From assembly GCF_001808955.1 (NCBI RefSeq), contig NZ_KV795255.1, positions 86,397 to 150,396 of the forward strand: a stretch of DNA of 64,000 bases. The letters run 5' to 3'. Within the stretch, counting starts at the first letter, position 1. Each line of letters opens with the position of its first letter. A program made the position numbers and the translations under genes. The notes under the pieces are model-generated. The model was not told where the DNA came from and made no database searches. It saw only the letters and a list, made by a program, of their open reading frames with translations. Shown here one piece after another: positions 53,685 through 62,488 of the stretch. The DNA is from Rothia sp. HMSC078H08. GTDB taxonomy: Bacteria > Actinomycetota > Actinomycetes > Actinomycetales > Micrococcaceae.

Positions 53685-55160
53685 CTAGTGGTCCAGCAGC
53701 AAGGCAGGCTCCTCAAGAATCGCAGCCACATCAGCCATAAAACGAGCCGACAGGTCGCCATCCACCACACGGTGGTCGAACGAGCCACCCAGGGTCGTCA
53801 CCCAGCGAGGAATAACCTCACCATCAACAACCCACGGCTTCTGCTTGATCGTACCGAAGGCAACAATCGCCACCTCACCGGGATTAATAATCGGGGTACC
53901 CGTATCAATGCCCAGCGAACCAATATTCGTAATGGTCAGGGTACCGTTCGCCATCTCAGCGGGCTGAGTCTTACCCTCACGGGCGCGAGTAGTCAGGTTG
54001 TTCAGCGCAACCGCCAGCTCACGCAGGGACAGCTCCTGAGCGTCCTTAATGTTCGGGACCATCAGGCCGCGCGGGGTTGCCGCAGCAATACCCAGGTTCA
54101 CGAAGTGCTTAATCTGGATTTCGCTATCGGTCCAGGTCGCATTGACCTGCGGGTTACGCTCAGCAGCCCAAATGACCGCGGCAGCAAGCACCAGCAGCGG
54201 GGTGACCTTCACGCCCTCAAAGTGGCGAGACTTCTTCAAACGCTTCACAAACTCCATGGTGCGGGAGGCATCAACGTCCACGAAGATGGACACGTGCGGG
54301 GCGCTAAACGCTGAAGCAACCATCGCCTTCGCGGTAGCCTTACGCACGCCACGCACCGGGATGCGCTCGATGCGGTCACCGGGGGTGGTTGCGGGCTGCC
54401 AGAAGGGCTGGCCGGCGCCGCTATGCTGCACATCGTTCAGGTGTGCCACATAGTTCATGAGGTCCTGCTTGGTCACCTGGCCGCGCGCACCGGTAGCGGT
54501 CACGTTCGCCAGATCAACACCCAGCTCCTTTGCGGCAAGACGCACCGGAGGCGGTGCGAGGGTCGGGCGGTGCGGAACCTGCTCGGGAGCCAGAGTCGGC
54601 GCGGGAGCTGCTGCGGGCTCGGGTGCCAGGCGCTGCACCATCGAGTTCAGCGGGGTGTTCTCCACAAAACGGGAGGCGCGCTCAGCCAGCTCGCTCAGCA
54701 GACCCTGGTTGCGATTCACCGGGTCGGAGGGGGTGTGCGCCACGGGTGCCTGAACAGCCGGTGCGACCGGTGCCGCAGCAGCCTGTGCGGGCTGGGCTGC
54801 GGAGGCGGGGCGCTTGCGGGCGCGACGCTTTACCGCATCTGCCTTGGGGCCGGAGCCAACCAGTGCGGTGCCGGACTCAGCCTCTGCCGCGGCGGGGGTT
54901 ACCGGGGTTGCGGGTGCCTTGTCGCCGCCGGAGATGCTGATAATCGGGGTACCCACCTCAACGGTTTCACCTTCGGCAACGAGCAGCGCCTCGACGGTGC
55001 CGGCGAAGGGCGAGGGAAGTTCCACAACGCTCTTCGCGGTTTCAATTTCGACGAGGACGTCGTTGATGGCGACCTCGGTGCCGACTGCCACCTTCCAGCT
55101 GAGGATTTCTGCTTCGGTCAGGCCTTCGCCCACGTCAGGGAGCGGGAAAATCTGGGACAT
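53685..55160 (-). CDS. bkdC: 2-oxoacid dehydrogenase E2 (dihydrolipoyl acyltransferase), branched-chain type
   Basis: 491 residues. Lipoyl domain with Lys in [11 protein letters not shown] near residue 43; an Ala/Pro linker; the peripheral-subunit binding domain ([35 protein letters not shown], in parts) near 205-240; and the catalytic domain with [14 protein letters not shown] near the C-terminus, which holds His and Asp. It forms the core of the complex with the two E1 subunits encoded just upstream. No E3 gene is in the window. Start at ATG 55158-55160 with GAGAGG. Confidence 0.94.
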   Translation of the reverse strand: MSQIFPLPDVGEGLTEAEILSWKVAVGTEVAINDVLVEIETAKSVVELPSPFAGTVEALLVAEGETVEVGTPIISISGGDKAPATPVTPAAAEAESGTALVGSGPKADAVKRRARKRPASAAQPAQAAAAPVAPAVQAPVAHTPSDPVNRNQGLLSELAERASRFVENTPLNSMVQRLAPEPAAAPAPTLAPEQVPHRPTLAPPPVRLAAKELGVDLANVTATGARGQVTKQDLMNYVAHLNDVQHSGAGQPFWQPATTPGDRIERIPVRGVRKATAKAMVASAFSAPHVSIFVDVDASRTMEFVKRLKKSRHFEGVKVTPLLVLAAAVIWAAERNPQVNATWTDSEIQIKHFVNLGIAAATPRGLMVPNIKDAQELSLRELAVALNNLTTRAREGKTQPAEMANGTLTITNIGSLGIDTGTPIINPGEVAIVAFGTIKQKPWVVDGEVIPRWVTTLGGSFDHRVVDGDLSARFMADVAAILEEPALLLDH

Positions 55161-55259
55161 TTTTACCTCTCACTAGGGCATATACCCTATACGGAATATT
55201 CTGTGCGGGCTTTCAACCCGCCATAGCGCAACACGCTGATACGTCAGATCAGGGTATGC

Positions 55260-56246
55260 CTAGTAGTCAAAAGCGCGGTCAACCGCCTCAAGAATACGGT
55301 CAATATCGGGCACGTACTCTTCCTCAACACGGGAAACCGGGTACGGCATGTAGTAGCCACCCACGCGAATCACCGGCGCCTGCAGGCTGTAGAAGCAACG
55401 CTCCGTAATCGCCGCAGCCAGCTCGCCACCCATACCACCGAAGGTCGGCGCCTCGTGGGCAATAATCAAGCGGCCAGTCTTCGCCACCGAAGCAGCAACG
55501 GTCGGCACATCCAGCGGGGAAATCGAGCGCAGGTCAATAACCTCAATCGAGCGGCCATCCTCCGCGGCAGCCTCTGCGACAGCCAGAGCAACCGGCACCA
55601 GCGGACCGTACGCAACGATGGTCGCGTCCGTGCCTTCACGCACCACCTGGGCGCTAAAGGGATCAAAGGAAGTGTCGCTAAAGTCCACTTCACCCTTGAG
55701 CCAGTAGCGGCGCTTCGGCTCAAAAATAATGACCGGGTCGGGGCATTCAATCGCCTTGCGGGTCATCCAGTACGCCTCGTGCGGGGTCGAGGGGGTCACA
55801 ATACGCAGACCCGCGGTGTGGGCGAACAGCGCCTCCGGGGACTCGGAGTGGTGCTCCACCGAACCAATCACACCACCGTACGGAATACGGATAGTCACCG
55901 GCACCGTGTACTGCTTATCAGTGCGGTTGTGAATTTTCGCCAGCTGGCTCGTAATCTGGTTGTAGGCGGGGAACACGAAGCCGTCGAACTGAATCTCAGG
56001 CACGGGTCGGTAGCCGCGCAGCGCCATACCGATCGAGGTGCCGATAATGCCGGACTCGCCCAGCGGACTATCCATGACGCGGCGGTCACCGAAGCGCGCC
56101 TGCAGGCCCTCAGTCACGCGGTACACGCCGCCGAGCTTACCGATATCCTCACCGAGCATGACGACGGTGCGGTCGGCTTCCATGGCATCTTCCAGGCCGC
56201 GGGTAATCGCCTTGGCGAGGGTCAAACGTTCAATTTTCTCGCTCAT
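55260..56246 (-). CDS. bkdB: 2-oxoacid dehydrogenase E1 beta subunit
   Basis: 328 residues, family length. VVMLGEDIGKLGGVYRVTEGL, ESGIIGTSIGMALRGYRPVPEIQF and EHHSESPEALFAHTAGLRIVTPSTP belong to the transketolase pyrimidine and C-terminal domains. It closes the thiamin-diphosphate site with E1 alpha. Two bases separate it from the E1 alpha stop. Heteromeric E1 in actinobacteria usually means branched-chain oxoacid dehydrogenase, since pyruvate dehydrogenase uses a homodimeric AceE. Confidence 0.94.
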   Translation of the reverse strand: MSEKIERLTLAKAITRGLEDAMEADRTVVMLGEDIGKLGGVYRVTEGLQARFGDRRVMDSPLGESGIIGTSIGMALRGYRPVPEIQFDGFVFPAYNQITSQLAKIHNRTDKQYTVPVTIRIPYGGVIGSVEHHSESPEALFAHTAGLRIVTPSTPHEAYWMTRKAIECPDPVIIFEPKRRYWLKGEVDFSDTSFDPFSAQVVREGTDATIVAYGPLVPVALAVAEAAAEDGRSIEVIDLRSISPLDVPTVAASVAKTGRLIIAHEAPTFGGMGGELAAAITERCFYSLQAPVIRVGGYYMPYPVSRVEEEYVPDIDRILEAVDRAFDY

Positions 56247-56248
56247 GC

Positions 56249-57415
56249 TTACTCCTCTTCAAAGCCTGCAACGTAGGTGCGGTAGAACTCGCGGTCGTCT
56301 TCCACCTGCTGGTGTTCCTGCGCGTAGACGCGGTCGAAGAAACGCTCAAAGTCAGCAACCTCGGAGTTCAGCACTGCCTCACGCACGCCGTTCGCGACCT
56401 GCTGTGCAGATTCCGCAACCTCTTCGAAGAAGGCGTCGTCAGCGTAACCGTTATCGCGCAGGTGCTTCTCGAGGCGAATCATGGGGTCGCGGTGCAGCGG
56501 GCCTTCAAGGTCGGCGTCGGTACGGTACTTGGTGGGGTCGTCCGCGGTGGTGTGCGGGCCGAGGCGGTAGGTCTCAGCTTCAATCAGCACGGGGCCTTCG
56601 CCGGCGCGGATCTTCTCCATGGCGTAGCGGGTTGCAGCCAGCACGGCGAGAACGTCGTTGCCGTCCACGCGAATACCCTCGAAGCCGTAGCCTGCGGCGC
56701 GGGTGGACACCGGAACGCGGGACTGCACCTCGAAGGGCACCGAGATAGCCCAGCGGTTGTTCTGCACGAAGAAGAGCACCGGCGCGTTATAGGAGGCGGC
56801 GAAAACCATGGACTCGTGTGCGTCACCCTCGGTGGAGGAGCCGTCACCGAAGTAGACCGCCACGGCGGGCTTCTGGGTGTCCTCGGCGGGGTCGGTTGCC
56901 TGACCCTGACCGGTGCGGCGGGTGCCGGTTTCAGCCTCGATGTCGGCGTCGAAGTTCAGACCCATAGCGTAGCCGACGGCGTGCAGGGTCTGGGCGGCAA
57001 GCACCTTGGTGTAGGTGTGGAAGTTGTGTGCCTTCATGTCCCAGCCGTGGGTGGTGGAGCCGCGGAAGATGGTGATTAGGTCGCGGAAGTCCACGCCACG
57101 CGTCAGGGCGACGGCGTGCTCGCGGTAGGAGGGGAAGATGTAGTCGTTGGGTGCGTAGGCGAGTGCGGAGCCGACCTGTGCGGCTTCCTGGCCTCGGCTG
57201 GGCACCCAGAGGGCGAGCTGACCCTGGCGCTGCAGGGCAGTTGCCTCGTCGTCGAATCGGCGGGTGGTGTACATGAGGCGGTATGCCTCGCGCAGGGTGT
57301 CTGCGTTGACGTCTTCGATGTACTGACTGTAGGTGGGGTGTTCGTGTACGGTGCCGTTTTCATCCATGAGCTGGATGCGTTCGGGCACTCCGGGGTACTT
57401 GTCGTTCTCGTGCAT
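56249..57415 (-). CDS. bkdA: 2-oxoacid dehydrogenase E1 alpha subunit
   Basis: 388 residues. The thiamin-diphosphate motif begins GDGSSTEGDAHESMVFAA and ends NN. Phosphorylation-loop-like YRLGPHTTADDPTKYR and substrate residues SRGQEAAQVGSAL are typical of branched-chain E1 alpha. First gene of bkdA-bkdB-bkdC, with GGAGGTTAG before the ATG. It decarboxylates the 2-oxoacids of Val, Leu and Ile, feeding branched fatty-acid primers or energy metabolism. Confidence 0.94.
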   Translation of the reverse strand: MHENDKYPGVPERIQLMDENGTVHEHPTYSQYIEDVNADTLREAYRLMYTTRRFDDEATALQRQGQLALWVPSRGQEAAQVGSALAYAPNDYIFPSYREHAVALTRGVDFRDLITIFRGSTTHGWDMKAHNFHTYTKVLAAQTLHAVGYAMGLNFDADIEAETGTRRTGQGQATDPAEDTQKPAVAVYFGDGSSTEGDAHESMVFAASYNAPVLFFVQNNRWAISVPFEVQSRVPVSTRAAGYGFEGIRVDGNDVLAVLAATRYAMEKIRAGEGPVLIEAETYRLGPHTTADDPTKYRTDADLEGPLHRDPMIRLEKHLRDNGYADDAFFEEVAESAQQVANGVREAVLNSEVADFERFFDRVYAQEHQQVEDDREFYRTYVAGFEEE

Positions 57416-57626
57416 CTAACCTCCACACGTGACGAGGGCTTGGCCCTCAGCGACTTGGGTTTTAGTCTCAACTTTCACCTGATGGTGCAGGGTTTGAGGT
57501 GTTCCGGCAAGCCTGTGAGGGTCTGGGCATATATAGTTACCAGTCTACTCTTTTCGGCTTTATCTCGCGGCAGTTACGCTGATAACACAGCGTATTATGC
57601 CCTGTCATTCACTATTTGAACATCAT
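57416..57626. other. Region upstream of bkdABC
   Basis: About 210 bases of GC-poorer DNA with the bkd promoter. A short plus-strand frame is the antisense continuation of bkdA and is not a gene. Confidence 0.35.
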
Positions 57627-57680
57627 TAAATTAAACCTCCCATATATTCTTTTTCAGGAATATACGGGAGGTTTAATTTA
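57627..57680 (-). terminator. Long AT-rich stem-loop downstream of the aminotransferase
   Basis: TAAATTAAACCTCCCATATATTC and its near-exact complement (one mismatch) flank an 8-base loop. The minus strand continues TTTAATTTAATG. It lies about 150 bases past the aminotransferase stop. Confidence 0.75.
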
Positions 57681-57828
57681 ACTATTGAGAGCTTTTTCGG
57701 GTCATCATTTTTTCCGCGCGAGAACCATTTGAAAAGCCCAAACAAACCTCGACAAGGGAAAATAGTACATTGTTCAATTAGGGCTCAAACAGGGCAGGGT
57801 GGGCACTCCCGCCCCTTCACAAGACGCT

Positions 57829-58956
57829 CTAGAGCCCCTTCGCGAAGACCTCACATAGCGAGAGGAAACGGTCATTCGCCTCCACCTCGCCAATACTCAC
57901 GCGAACACCCTCGGTACCGAACGCACGCACCGACAGCGCATGCTCAGCCATCAGCTGCACAAACTCACCCGTGCGCTCCCCCAGGGGCAGCCACACGAAG
58001 TTCGCGTAAGTGCTCGGGAAATCGTAGCCCAGCTCGCGCAGTCGAGCGGTCACGCGCTCACGCTCAGCGACCAGGTGGCTCACACGCTCCATCACCGCAT
58101 CCTCATGCTCGATGGAGGCGATAGCCGCCGCCTCAGCCAGCGCCGTCACGGCGAACGGGGTTGCCGCCACGCGCAGGTGCTGCGTAATCTGCGGGTGCGA
58201 AATCGAGTAGCCCACGCGCAGACCCGCCAGGCCCTGCGCCTTGGAGAAGGTGCGCAGAATGATGACGTTCTCATAGTCGCGGTAGATGTCCAGGCCGTTC
58301 AGCGGGGCTTCTTCCCCTTCCGGCACGGTGGAGGCGGCGCAGAACTCGAAGTACGCCTCATCAATCACCACGGGGATGTGGGCGGGCACCTTCTCCAGGA
58401 ACGCACGGATCTGACTTTCGGTGACGGCGGGGCCGGTCGGGTTGTTGGGGGTGCAGACCAGGATCAGGCGGGTACGGTCGGTGATGGCTGCCGCCATGGC
58501 GTCCAGGTCGTGTGAGCCGTCGGGCAGGTTCGGCACCTGCACACTGCGAGCGCCCATAATGCCGACGAGGATCGGGTATGCCTCGAAGGAGCGCCAGGCG
58601 TAGATGACTTCGTCCTGCACGCCGTCGGCGTTTACGCCGGCGAAGGTTTTGAGGATTTGGTTGAGCGCGCCGAGGCTTCCGGCGCCGGTGACGATGTCGT
58701 CAGCGTCCACGCCGAGCCGTGCGGAGAGCTTCTGTCGCAGGGCGGTGGAGAGCGGGTCGGGGTAGCGGTGCACGGTCGCAAATTCTGCGAGGATGCGCGC
58801 GACCTCGGGTACGGGACCCAGCGGGTTCTCGTTCGAGGAGAGCTTGTACTGGGTGAGGCCTTCAACGGGTGCGGGCGGCTTGCCTGCCGCGTAGCTGGGC
58901 AGGGTGTTGAAGACGGGGCGGACCGGGATATTGGCGTGTTCAGCTGACTGGCTCAT
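57829..58956 (-). CDS. pat: HisC/Pat-type aminotransferase (phenylalanine or histidinol-phosphate)
   Basis: 375-residue PLP enzyme of aminotransferase class I/II. Motifs: SSNENPLGPVPEV, PNNPTGPAVTE, VIDEAYFEF, and the PLP-lysine site FSKAQGLAGLRVGY. Actinobacterial relatives in this position are the aromatic aminotransferase Pat, while true HisC lies in the his operon, so Pat is more likely; residues alone do not separate them. It is alone, upstream of its own terminator and divergent from nothing. Confidence 0.85.
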   Translation of the reverse strand: MSQSAEHANIPVRPVFNTLPSYAAGKPPAPVEGLTQYKLSSNENPLGPVPEVARILAEFATVHRYPDPLSTALRQKLSARLGVDADDIVTGAGSLGALNQILKTFAGVNADGVQDEVIYAWRSFEAYPILVGIMGARSVQVPNLPDGSHDLDAMAAAITDRTRLILVCTPNNPTGPAVTESQIRAFLEKVPAHIPVVIDEAYFEFCAASTVPEGEEAPLNGLDIYRDYENVIILRTFSKAQGLAGLRVGYSISHPQITQHLRVAATPFAVTALAEAAAIASIEHEDAVMERVSHLVAERERVTARLRELGYDFPSTYANFVWLPLGERTGEFVQLMAEHALSVRAFGTEGVRVSIGEVEANDRFLSLCEVFAKGL

Positions 58957-59128
58957 GCTTCCAGTATGTGCCTGCGGGCGGCCCGGAGGCTAACGCTTCT
59001 CACCTGTAGAGCAGATCGCGAGCAAGCTGTAACTGTGCAGGCAGCAGATACTAGCCGCGAGCGCTGCACGCTAAGAAGCACTGCACTCAAAGAAGCACTG
59101 TACACACAGACTGTGCGCGCAAAGTTGG

Positions 59129-59164
59129 AGGGGCGCCGCCGGGGTTGTTCCCGGCGGCGCCCCT
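59129..59164. terminator. GC-rich stem-loop downstream of the effector gene
   Basis: AGGGGCGCCGCCGGG and its exact complement around GTTGTT. On the plus strand GTTTCTCTTC follows; on the minus strand there is no clear T run. Confidence 0.8.
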
Positions 59165-59239
59165 GTTTCTCTTCTCTACTCTACTCGTCCCCTCCACCCT
59201 CCACCGAGTCGTTGAGATTAGTTCTTTGGACTCGGTTTT

Positions 59240-61624
59240 TTAGACCATCAGGGGTTTGCGCTCCTCGAGGGGATTCAGATCCTCGGGAGGGCCTGGGGCG
59301 CGGAACCCGGGGTCGATGTTCTCGGGCGGAGCTGGTGCGAGGAACCCGGGGTCAATGCTCTTAGGCGGGAGCATAGGCGCCAGCTTCTGGCCTGGCAGGA
59401 TGGGAATGAGCGACTCAACGCCGTCGTAGTCTCCGCCTTGCCTATCGCCACCGACCACATGCGGCATAGCCGTTAGGTCACCAATCCGGGGTAGTGATTC
59501 AACCACGTCTGGCAGGCCCTGAATGAGGCGGGGTGCGACGCTCCCCAGGGTGGGTTGTGCTTCCGGGCGCACGATGAATCCGGGGTCGATGTCATCTGCC
59601 GGTGTCATGGGCATGTGGCTGACGGGCTGAGTGTTCTGCGGTGCGTTGACGATGAATCCACGGTTGGCAGGAGCAAGGTTCGGTGCGGGCAAGGCTCCTG
59701 AATTCGGCATCTGCGGCACAGGCATTTCGGGCCATGCAGGCTTCGGGCTATGAGGCTTTTCCTGCGGAGTCGGCTCGGGATGAGGGATGGTCTTTTGGAC
59801 ACCCTCGATGACGGCGGGGATTTGCTTAGCAACCGCCCAGGCGGATTCTCCAGCTTCTCGCTGAAGACCCTCGGCCTTCTGCTTGGCAATCTCCATGCCC
59901 TGCTGGACGTCTGAGACAGTGTCTTCGATTTTCTGCCGAGTATTTTCGATACTCTCTCGCACTTTACGCTTTGCCTTAGCCAGGTTCCCACCTGTCAGCT
60001 GGTCGAGCCCTTCAACTATGCCCAAGCCACCAGGCACAGTTCCTGATGCAAGGGCTGCAACAGCATAGCCCTCGGTACGTCCAGCTGTTATACCGATTCG
60101 TACAATGGGAGGCAGACCATCCGGCAAGGCTGACGCAGAGGTAACCTTCTGCTCCCCCAGCACATACTCTTTACCGTCCATTGCGGCGCGCATGCCGCCA
60201 GGCACCTTGCCGCTATGCCCTTCACGGTGTAGGGCTTCGTGGTAATTTACGGCATGATGCTCATGGTTATTGACGGTGATTACCGTATCGCGTTCATCAG
60301 GATGCCACGGTTCTCCAAAAATCTGTGGCAAGGGAATCTTCTTTGCTATATCAGGAACCCCATCACCTTCTCCCTCCACGTAATCCACGGCAAAGTCACG
60401 TTGTTTGGCTGACATACCTCGCATCGGGGCAGCTTGGGCATAGACACCCACAATATTGATTTCTTTGGCGACTTCAGCACTATTCGCCATGTTGTGGGCG
60501 ATCATTGCTCCCTGACTGAAGCCCTCCAGGTATACACGAGCATCCTTGGGAGCACCAGCATCACGCAGAGCCTGCAAAATCATCATGTATGCAGAGTTCA
60601 TCTGGTCTGAGCTGGGCGCCTCACGAAGAGCCCCAGAGCCATCTATGATAGATCCACCCCAGGACCCAAAGATAGTACCCGGAATGCTGACCACATATAG
60701 GGCATGGGCTGGGTCGCCTTCGTGTCCTGCTTCGTACATGACGGTGACGAGTACGGCACTGCGTTCAGCAGTCAAAGGGTCCTGTCGCGAACGCTCAAGT
60801 TCAAGGTCCTGTGCTTTACCAATAGTCATCAGACGGTCCGAGCTGGCGCCCACAGAGAGCTGGTTTTTCTCGCCGCGATGCGTAGCAATACCGTATTCCT
60901 CCGCAGAGGCTGTACGGACGTTGTAAACCACGTTTCCACCGATAGCTGTCTTGATGAGGTCAGACAGGTCACCTCCCAGTGCCTTTCGAGCAAGTCCTCG
61001 CGGAATGCCAAACATGTCTGCAACGCGGTCAATTGTTCGCTGACGGGCAATTTCGGGGTTCGATTTGGCATCAAAGTAGGCGGTGGCGCCGAAGAGAATA
61101 CCCGCAATGATAGGCGAATACGGAAGCGTCCGAGATGCCGCAAAGTACCCAAGCTCGGGAATGGTGAGCTTCAAGAGGTATTTAGCTTCGCCGGGTTCTC
61201 CAGCGATGAGTCCGCGCAGGTGGTCTCGGGTGCTGCGTCCGTCGGGTAGTTTACCGTCCTTTGCGATGCCCATGGAATCGAACCAGCCTGCGACGATATT
61301 TTCGGTCTGCAGGTAGGAGCTGTGGGCGACGCGGACGGCAGCTGCGGTGGCGCCGAACTTTGCGGCACTCATACCGAGCTCTGCAGCAAGGCCGGTGCAG
61401 AGGGCAGCAGCCTGCTGGGCGCGTCCGTTAATGCCGAGGAAGAGACGAGTTTCAGCGGCGATGCCAAGAATGGGCATGGTGCGGTCGGCGCAGGTGTGGC
61501 TGACGGTGTCGAGCCCGTCAGCGATGGCGGGCATTTCTTCAAGCTCAACGCTGATGGTGCCTGCGGTGGGCCCTGCGGAGTCGGTGAGGTCACCGATGGG
61601 TGCAACGGTGGGTCCGGTAATCAT
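59240..61624 (-). CDS. Large alpha/beta-hydrolase protein with WXG-like helical N-terminus, probable type VII effector
   Basis: 794 residues. Residues 1 to about 115 are Ala-rich helices like WXG-type secretion domains. The middle (about 290-470) is an alpha/beta hydrolase with nucleophile Ser370 in LEGFSQGAMIAHNM, an Asp at 421 in EGEGDGVPD and His 456-457 in NNHEHHAVNYHEAL, which together could be the triad. Next comes a coiled-coil-like Lys/Glu/Gln part (about 545-615). The last 175 residues are Pro-rich with IDPGF three times. No Sec signal is seen. The N-terminus plus the helical partner gene upstream (20-base gap) suggest ESX secretion. The lipase/esterase role is inferred, not shown. 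Confidence 0.72.
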   Translation of the reverse strand: MITGPTVAPIGDLTDSAGPTAGTISVELEEMPAIADGLDTVSHTCADRTMPILGIAAETRLFLGINGRAQQAAALCTGLAAELGMSAAKFGATAAAVRVAHSSYLQTENIVAGWFDSMGIAKDGKLPDGRSTRDHLRGLIAGEPGEAKYLLKLTIPELGYFAASRTLPYSPIIAGILFGATAYFDAKSNPEIARQRTIDRVADMFGIPRGLARKALGGDLSDLIKTAIGGNVVYNVRTASAEEYGIATHRGEKNQLSVGASSDRLMTIGKAQDLELERSRQDPLTAERSAVLVTVMYEAGHEGDPAHALYVVSIPGTIFGSWGGSIIDGSGALREAPSSDQMNSAYMMILQALRDAGAPKDARVYLEGFSQGAMIAHNMANSAEVAKEINIVGVYAQAAPMRGMSAKQRDFAVDYVEGEGDGVPDIAKKIPLPQIFGEPWHPDERDTVITVNNHEHHAVNYHEALHREGHSGKVPGGMRAAMDGKEYVLGEQKVTSASALPDGLPPIVRIGITAGRTEGYAVAALASGTVPGGLGIVEGLDQLTGGNLAKAKRKVRESIENTRQKIEDTVSDVQQGMEIAKQKAEGLQREAGESAWAVAKQIPAVIEGVQKTIPHPEPTPQEKPHSPKPAWPEMPVPQMPNSGALPAPNLAPANRGFIVNAPQNTQPVSHMPMTPADDIDPGFIVRPEAQPTLGSVAPRLIQGLPDVVESLPRIGDLTAMPHVVGGDRQGGDYDGVESLIPILPGQKLAPMLPPKSIDPGFLAPAPPENIDPGFRAPGPPEDLNPLEERKPLMV

Positions 61625-61643
61625 GGTGTCTCCTAGGGTGGGG

Positions 61644-62237
61644 TTAGTGGGTTCGGATGAGCGAGCTCAGCCCGTCGGGCAGGTTCACGTGCATGAGTGA
61701 ATCGAGCGTTGACTGGGCTTTTTGCACGCCTGAGCGGGCGATAATTTCGCCGGGGTCGAGCTTTTCGAGTGCGTCGGCGGCGCCGTCGGCGAGTTTGCCG
61801 AGTAGCCCGTCTACAACGGAGGCGGCGGCTTCGATTGCCTGCGCTTTGGTGGTGAGGTCGTTGGCGAGTTCTTCGCCGGCGGCGGCAATCATGGCGGCGG
61901 CGCTTTCGGCTTGTTCGGCTTGGTTGCGGATTTTTTCGCGGTGTTCTTCAAGTTGTCGCCGGTAGGCGCGTCCGGCTTCGGATGCCCAGTGGTCGCCGTT
62001 GAGTTCGTTGGCGCGTTGGTGTGCGGTGCGGATTTCTTGGGCTTCGGTGCGCATCCGGTGGGAGAGTTCTGCGCCTTTGGCGCGGGCGAGCGCGGCGGCT
62101 GCCATGAGTTGCTCGGCGAGGGCGTGGCCGGCGGCGGTGCCGATGCCCATGTGTCCTGCTGCGCGGAGGATATCGGTCGGTTCGATTCGGGGCAGCTGGG
62201 GTACGGGTGGTGGTGCGGTGTCAACAATCGTGGTCAT
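61644..62237 (-). CDS. WXG-like helical partner of the hydrolase effector
   Basis: About 197 residues, almost all helix (Ala, Glu, Gln, Arg). It contains HWASEAGRAYRRQLEEHREK, which resembles the W-x-G turn followed by the AY/F helix of WXG100 proteins, inside a protein twice the Esx length. It lacks a signal peptide and membrane segments. It starts at ATG 62235-62237 behind AAAGGACACACC, and is immediately followed by the hydrolase gene. This matches the layout of type VII substrates with a dedicated targeting partner or chaperone. An ATG 15 bases upstream (62252) is an alternative start. Confidence 0.72.
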   Translation of the reverse strand: MTTIVDTAPPPVPQLPRIEPTDILRAAGHMGIGTAAGHALAEQLMAAAALARAKGAELSHRMRTEAQEIRTAHQRANELNGDHWASEAGRAYRRQLEEHREKIRNQAEQAESAAAMIAAAGEELANDLTTKAQAIEAAASVVDGLLGKLADGAADALEKLDPGEIIARSGVQKAQSTLDSLMHVNLPDGLSSLIRTH

Positions 62238-62488
62238 GGTGTGTCCTTTCACGGCGGGTTTGTTTTAGGCTAAATCTGTTGCGGTGACCGTGCAGGTGGA
62301 GTGCGCCAACCTGTGGATAACTCAGGCTTGTTTCGAAAAATTCGCACGTTTTGCGTCCTCAAAACCCAAAAAATGCCCCCTCCGCATCCCCTCGTTTTGT
62401 CATATTTCTGTAACTAACCAAGCCGCCCGTCACGTCCATATGCTCTTCCCGCCTCTTTTTTTCAGCGAATTCATGCAAAAATAGAGCT

